From the NCBI GenBank assembly GCA_002305615.1, contig DBPU01000055.1:270-8840 (forward strand): a stretch of DNA of 8,571 bases. Direction: 5' to 3'. The DNA comes from Verrucomicrobia bacterium UBA1412. Its GTDB lineage: Bacteria > Verrucomicrobiota > Verrucomicrobiia > Limisphaerales > UBA1412. Below are positions 5,882 through 8,571 of this stretch, in pieces. A program made the translations under genes and the position numbers. The notes below the pieces were generated by a model that was given only the letters and a program-made list of their open reading frames with translations, was not told the DNA's origin and searched no databases. Position 1 is the stretch's first letter. Each line of letters starts with the position of its first letter.

Positions 5882-6862
5882 TTACTCGGTGAATTTCCGG
5901 AATTCTTCAGCGATCCCGGCCTCCGTTTCGTTGCCTTTGTGAAAAATAACCCGGTATTTGAAAGTCAGAGTTTCATCTTTCTTCAGGATATAATCGCCAG
6001 CACCGGCTGGGGTGCGCTCGCCAGTAGCGGTTTTGGGTTCAAAATCGTGAATGCCGAAGGGGTTGGCCGCAAAGAGCCCGTAATCGCGTGCATGCCACCA
6101 GGTGGGGAAGCGCAGATTCTCCGGGTGGTCCAGAATGGCGATGCCCACAGTATGATCCTGAACCGGGCCGTAGTAATCGACCCAGGCGGCTCTCTTGCCC
6201 CAGGCGGCACCCTCTTTGTGGCCCTCGCTGTTCACGATGTGGCCCTTATTGAGTCCGCCCTTGAGGCGCATACTTTCGGCGATGCGGATGCCAAAAGTTC
6301 CCTCTTTGGTATCGCCCAGCTTGGCATCTTCGCCGATAGCCGTCAGAGCAACGGTGAGGTCCAGATAACGTTTTTCGCCGTCGCCGAAGAATTCATATTT
6401 GCGCTGGTCTTTGAGCTGAACCGTCCTGCCGTCGGGCTTGACCCAGTAATTGAGCGACTCAATGATGCCCTTATCGCCCGATTGAAGCTGGATGAAATTC
6501 TGGTGGAGGATGCGTCCGTTCTTGCCGCTTTCGGTCCAGTAATCGACGCCGTTGACGTCGCCGTGAGTAAACCAGAGCGCCTTCTGATGAGGGTGGTCGG
6601 TCTCTTCATTTTCCACCTTTTTCATGGGATAATTTCTGACCATGAGCAAATTATCGGGACCGTAAATCGGGTAGAGGAAGGGTTTCGCTGCATCCCGGTA
6701 ATTGTAGGTGAAGAAAAGGTCTGAGCCTAAATAAGCCTCCAGAGCGGTATCGGTGGCCTGAATTTTCGCCGGAGCTTCTGCGGCCTCCGAGCTTGAGGAG
6801 CCGAGCCCCCACGCCGCCGCGCAGAGCAAGGATAAGGATAGAATCCCAACTGATTTAAACAT
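5882..6862 (-). CDS. PmoA-like / DUF6807 family exported protein
   Basis: Matches the family once labelled methane oxygenase PmoA and now DUF6807; the old name does not imply methane oxidation, and the function is unsettled. I choose ATG 6862 (326 residues), because the 17 residues upstream from TTG 6913 precede a proper Sec signal peptide (MFKSVGILSLSLLCAAAWGLG, with AEA cleavage site at 28-30). The mature protein is a beta-rich soluble domain with ETDHPHQKALWF (87-98, a conserved histidine motif), DVNGVDYW (102-109), KEGTFGIRIAESM (187-199), AWVDYYG (226-232) and HPENLRFPTWWHARDYGL (246-263). It is first in the leftward trio, 24 bp before the isomerase gene. No Shine-Dalgarno sequence precedes ATG 6862, and the predicted promoter places the transcript start on the ATG itself. 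The co-encoded proteins suggest a part in sugar processing outside the cytoplasm. Confidence 0.87.
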   Translation of the reverse strand: MFKSVGILSLSLLCAAAWGLGSSSSEAAEAPAKIQATDTALEAYLGSDLFFTYNYRDAAKPFLYPIYGPDNLLMVRNYPMKKVENEETDHPHQKALWFTHGDVNGVDYWTESGKNGRILHQNFIQLQSGDKGIIESLNYWVKPDGRTVQLKDQRKYEFFGDGEKRYLDLTVALTAIGEDAKLGDTKEGTFGIRIAESMRLKGGLNKGHIVNSEGHKEGAAWGKRAAWVDYYGPVQDHTVGIAILDHPENLRFPTWWHARDYGLFAANPFGIHDFEPKTATGERTPAGAGDYILKKDETLTFKYRVIFHKGNETEAGIAEEFRKFTE

Positions 6863-6868
6863 AGGGCT

Positions 6869-6897
6869 ATTAAGAAGGAAAACAGCCCACAGGTCAA
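6869..6897 (-). promoter_or_regulatory. Promoter of the sugar-module operon, possibly leaderless
   Basis: On the minus strand, TTGACC (6897-6892, 5 of 6 to the -35 consensus) and CTTAAT (6874-6869, 4 of 6 to the -10) are 17 bp apart, the ideal spacing. A start seven bases beyond the -10 falls on 6862, the A of the DUF6807 ATG. The promoter lies immediately after the pal terminator, as expected for the start of a new unit. Confidence 0.5.
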
Positions 6898-6904
6898 GCG
6901 CGTT

Positions 6905-6943
6905 TAAAAACAAGAAAAACGGGGTATCGGTGAGGATACCCCG
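6905..6943 (-). terminator. Rho-independent terminator of tolB-pal
   Basis: In the minus-strand RNA, a perfect 9-bp stem CGGGGUAUC/GAUACCCCG (6943-6920) with a six-base loop is followed directly by a U-rich tract read from 6919-6905 (UUUUU-C-UU-G-UUUUU). It lies 28 bp after the pal stop codon. This is the clearest terminator in the window and separates tolB-pal from the sugar module. Confidence 0.9.
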
Positions 6944-6971
6944 GTTGATGAGTTAAAAGAACAAAACGAAA

Positions 6972-7643
6972 CTATTCAGCCTTGGGAAGCAGGAGGATAA
7001 ATTCACCACGACGATTCTGAGCATAACTGCTCTCATCGGCTCCGATAGCGGCGGGCTTTGCTTCACCCCAGGAGCGGGTCCGGACGCGTCCGGCCTGAAT
7101 ACCTTCTTTGGTGATCGCTTCGCGAGCCGAGAGGGCGCGGCGTTCACCCAGAGCCTGGTTGTATTCCTCGGTGCCCCGTTCATCACAGTGGCCGTCAATC
7201 AAGAGATAGCAATCGCCATGAGCCTTGAGGTAATCGGCGACGGCGGTGACGTTCGATTTATCGGAAGGGCGGATGGCAGAGCTGTCAAAATCGAAATGAA
7301 CAGTATTGGCTTTAAAAATCTCAGTATCCATGGGGCGCCCTTCAAAACTTTCACGGCTGGCCTGGCCAATTCCGCTTTCATCAAAATTTACCCCTTCAAC
7401 GCTGTCCACCCCTGAGGATGCGTCATTGCCGCCAAAAGAGCCGGAGCGGTCTCCCGTTGCAGGTGCAGTTCCCGCGCCCTGGTTTCTTGAGCCAGTCAAC
7501 GGACCCGTTGTTCCGGCCTGACTGATCTTCGGATCCAGTTTAGGGATGCTCGATGTGGGTGTCTTGGGGTTCTTACACGAGGTGAGAAGAGAAACCGCCA
7601 AGCTAAGACCCAGGACCAGGACGAGTTTCGAGATTGATTTCAT
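6972..7643 (-). CDS. pal: Peptidoglycan-associated lipoprotein
   Basis: Outer-membrane lipoprotein that anchors the membrane to peptidoglycan and pairs with TolB in the Tol-Pal system, important for membrane integrity and division. I choose ATG 7643 (223 residues): it begins a lipoprotein signal MKSISKLVLVLGLSLAVSLL with lipobox LTSC and lipidated Cys23; the frame extends to 7700, but that stretch precedes the signal. A long Gly/Ser/Asp-rich linker (about 24-105) leads to the OmpA-like domain (about 108-220): VHFDFDSSAIRP (115-126), DGHCDERGTEEYNQALGERRA (150-170) and QNRRGEF (209-215). Asp154 and Arg169 have the 15-residue spacing of the diaminopimelate-binding pair of OmpA-like domains. The linker is longer than in E. 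coli Pal, whose whole precursor is about 173 residues. It follows tolB by 28 bp, and no clear Shine-Dalgarno sequence is visible, so coupling to tolB is plausible. Confidence 0.95.
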   Translation of the reverse strand: MKSISKLVLVLGLSLAVSLLTSCKNPKTPTSSIPKLDPKISQAGTTGPLTGSRNQGAGTAPATGDRSGSFGGNDASSGVDSVEGVNFDESGIGQASRESFEGRPMDTEIFKANTVHFDFDSSAIRPSDKSNVTAVADYLKAHGDCYLLIDGHCDERGTEEYNQALGERRALSAREAITKEGIQAGRVRTRSWGEAKPAAIGADESSYAQNRRGEFILLLPKAE

Positions 7644-7671
7644 AGTGTACAAGTTCTTTTTTGATTGTTCT

Positions 7672-8571
7672 TTACCGAGTCCAGCAGGGTTGAGACGCAC
7701 TGCCGGTGACGTTTGCTATAGTCTTGGCCTTTTTAGTCGGAACGTCAAGCATAACAAGTGTACTTTTTTTGCCTGATTTTCTGCTGAAGACCAAAGTTCG
7801 TGAGTTGGGAGCCCAGCTGGGGGATTCGCCCTCAGCCAGAATTTCAACCATTCCGCCGGAGGCCGGCACTACGCAAATCTGGAAAGAGCTCCGGGTCGTC
7901 GTCGTAAATGCGATCGACTTACCATCCGGGGACCAATCGGGCTCAGTTGCCGAGCCGACACCGGTGGTGGAAATCCGCTGCATTTTTCCACCGGTGGCCG
8001 GCACCGTATAAAGACGGGCACTGCCGCTCATACGGCTGGAGAAACAGAGTTTAGAACCATCGGGCGACCACGTTGGAGAAGCCTCATCGGCAGCTGTTTG
8101 CGTGATACGGACCAGGTTGCTGCCGTCCAGGTTCGATACGTAAACATCGGGAGTGCCGTCTTTACTCAAAATCATCGCCACCTTTTTTCCATCGGGCGAA
8201 ATGGAGGGACTCGTATTGAGTCCGGTGAAATTGGCGATCACGCTGCGCTTGCCCTCAGCCAGATTGTGGAGGTAGATATCGGGATTGTTCCTCATATAGG
8301 AGCAATAGAGGAGCGATTTGTTTCCAGCACCCCAGGTCAGACCGCGGATGAGGCTCCCGTCCTGAGTCACCTGCTTGGCGTTGAAACCATCGAAATCGGA
8401 AATATAGATTTCGTTTTTATCGGTGCTGGTATTGACGCAGTAGGCGATCTTGCAGTTAAAAATGGAGTCCTGGCCAGTCAAAACCTTGAGGATATCCCCG
8501 GCCAGCGCATGAGCCTGGGCACGGGTGGTGCCGTTTTTGTAAGAACGATTGAAGTACTGAACGCTGCCGGT
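7672..8571 (-). CDS. tolB: Tol-Pal system protein TolB, C-terminal part (5' end outside window)
   Basis: Periplasmic partner of Pal and the Tol inner-membrane complex. The frame is open to the right edge (299 residues in the window), and the residues upstream of the internal TTG at 8481 (AHALAGDILKVLTGQDSIF) are typical of the junction between TolB's N-terminal domain and its propeller, so the true start is beyond the window. IAYCVNTST and EIYISDFDGFNAKQVTQ open the beta-propeller. WD40-like PD40 repeats follow, marked by SPDGKKVAM, SPDGSKLCF, SPDGKSIAF and the degenerate APNSRTLVF. The protein ends SASQPCWTR at the TAG/TAA-type stop at 7672-7674, 28 bp before pal. The order tolB-pal is the usual one. 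Perhaps the first 130 or so residues, with the signal peptide and Tol-box region, are missing. Confidence 0.93.
   Translation of the reverse strand, partial: TGSVQYFNRSYKNGTTRAQAHALAGDILKVLTGQDSIFNCKIAYCVNTSTDKNEIYISDFDGFNAKQVTQDGSLIRGLTWGAGNKSLLYCSYMRNNPDIYLHNLAEGKRSVIANFTGLNTSPSISPDGKKVAMILSKDGTPDVYVSNLDGSNLVRITQTAADEASPTWSPDGSKLCFSSRMSGSARLYTVPATGGKMQRISTTGVGSATEPDWSPDGKSIAFTTTTRSSFQICVVPASGGMVEILAEGESPSWAPNSRTLVFSRKSGKKSTLVMLDVPTKKAKTIANVTGSASQPCWTR

Noticed and set aside
5624..6724. 366-residue open frame on the plus strand
   Set aside because: It runs antisense across two well-supported minus-strand genes (the TIM barrel and DUF6807) and spans their junction; no coherent domain is visible.
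5882..6913. DUF6807 gene starting at TTG 6913
   Set aside because: The extra 17 residues precede a complete signal peptide that begins at ATG 6862, and the extension overlaps the predicted promoter.

Overview
The window reads as chromosomal DNA from a Gram-negative bacterium, most likely of the Planctomycetota-Verrucomicrobiota-Chlamydiota (PVC) group, with Verrucomicrobiota my first guess. The reasons are a TolB-Pal envelope system next to an exported Gfo/Idh/MocA oxidoreductase, a Tat-exported sugar isomerase-like TIM barrel and a PmoA/DUF6807 protein, a combination typical of sugar-degrading PVC bacteria. This assignment is inferred from gene content, not from a marker gene. Most genes are GC-rich (38 of 60 bases in 1861-1920), but two stretches are clearly AT-richer: the left edge (1 to about 430) and 2380-3340.

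Plus-strand half (1-3300). The 3' end of an unrecognised gene is followed by purC (SAICAR synthase, purine synthesis) and, 31 bp later, a complete Xer-type tyrosine recombinase. Then comes an AT-rich gene with its own promoter and ribosome binding site. It encodes a DUF1643 protein with a lysine/alanine-rich tail built on a 15-bp tandem repeat. This gene is broken as read. Removing one base from each of three homopolymer runs (A7, T6, A8) restores one 268-residue frame, which points either to sequence errors or to recent decay.

Minus-strand half (8571-3419). Transcription runs leftward. A 5'-truncated tolB is followed 28 bp later by pal, which ends in a strong intrinsic terminator. Immediately beyond it is a promoter whose predicted start falls on the ATG of the next gene, so that mRNA may be leaderless. 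This unit holds three genes whose products all carry export signals: a DUF6807 (PmoA-like) protein (Sec), a sugar phosphate isomerase/epimerase-like TIM barrel (Tat) and a Gfo/Idh/MocA NAD(P)-type oxidoreductase (Tat). The three probably form one extracytoplasmic sugar-modifying module, possibly acting through keto-sugar intermediates. Between the two converging halves (3302-3418) there is no gene, only a GC-rich palindrome that may be a dispersed repeat or terminator.

The best candidates for something new are the tailed DUF1643 gene with its three homopolymer shifts and the exported three-protein sugar module. I see no CRISPR array, tRNA, rRNA, insertion sequence or recognisable phage module.
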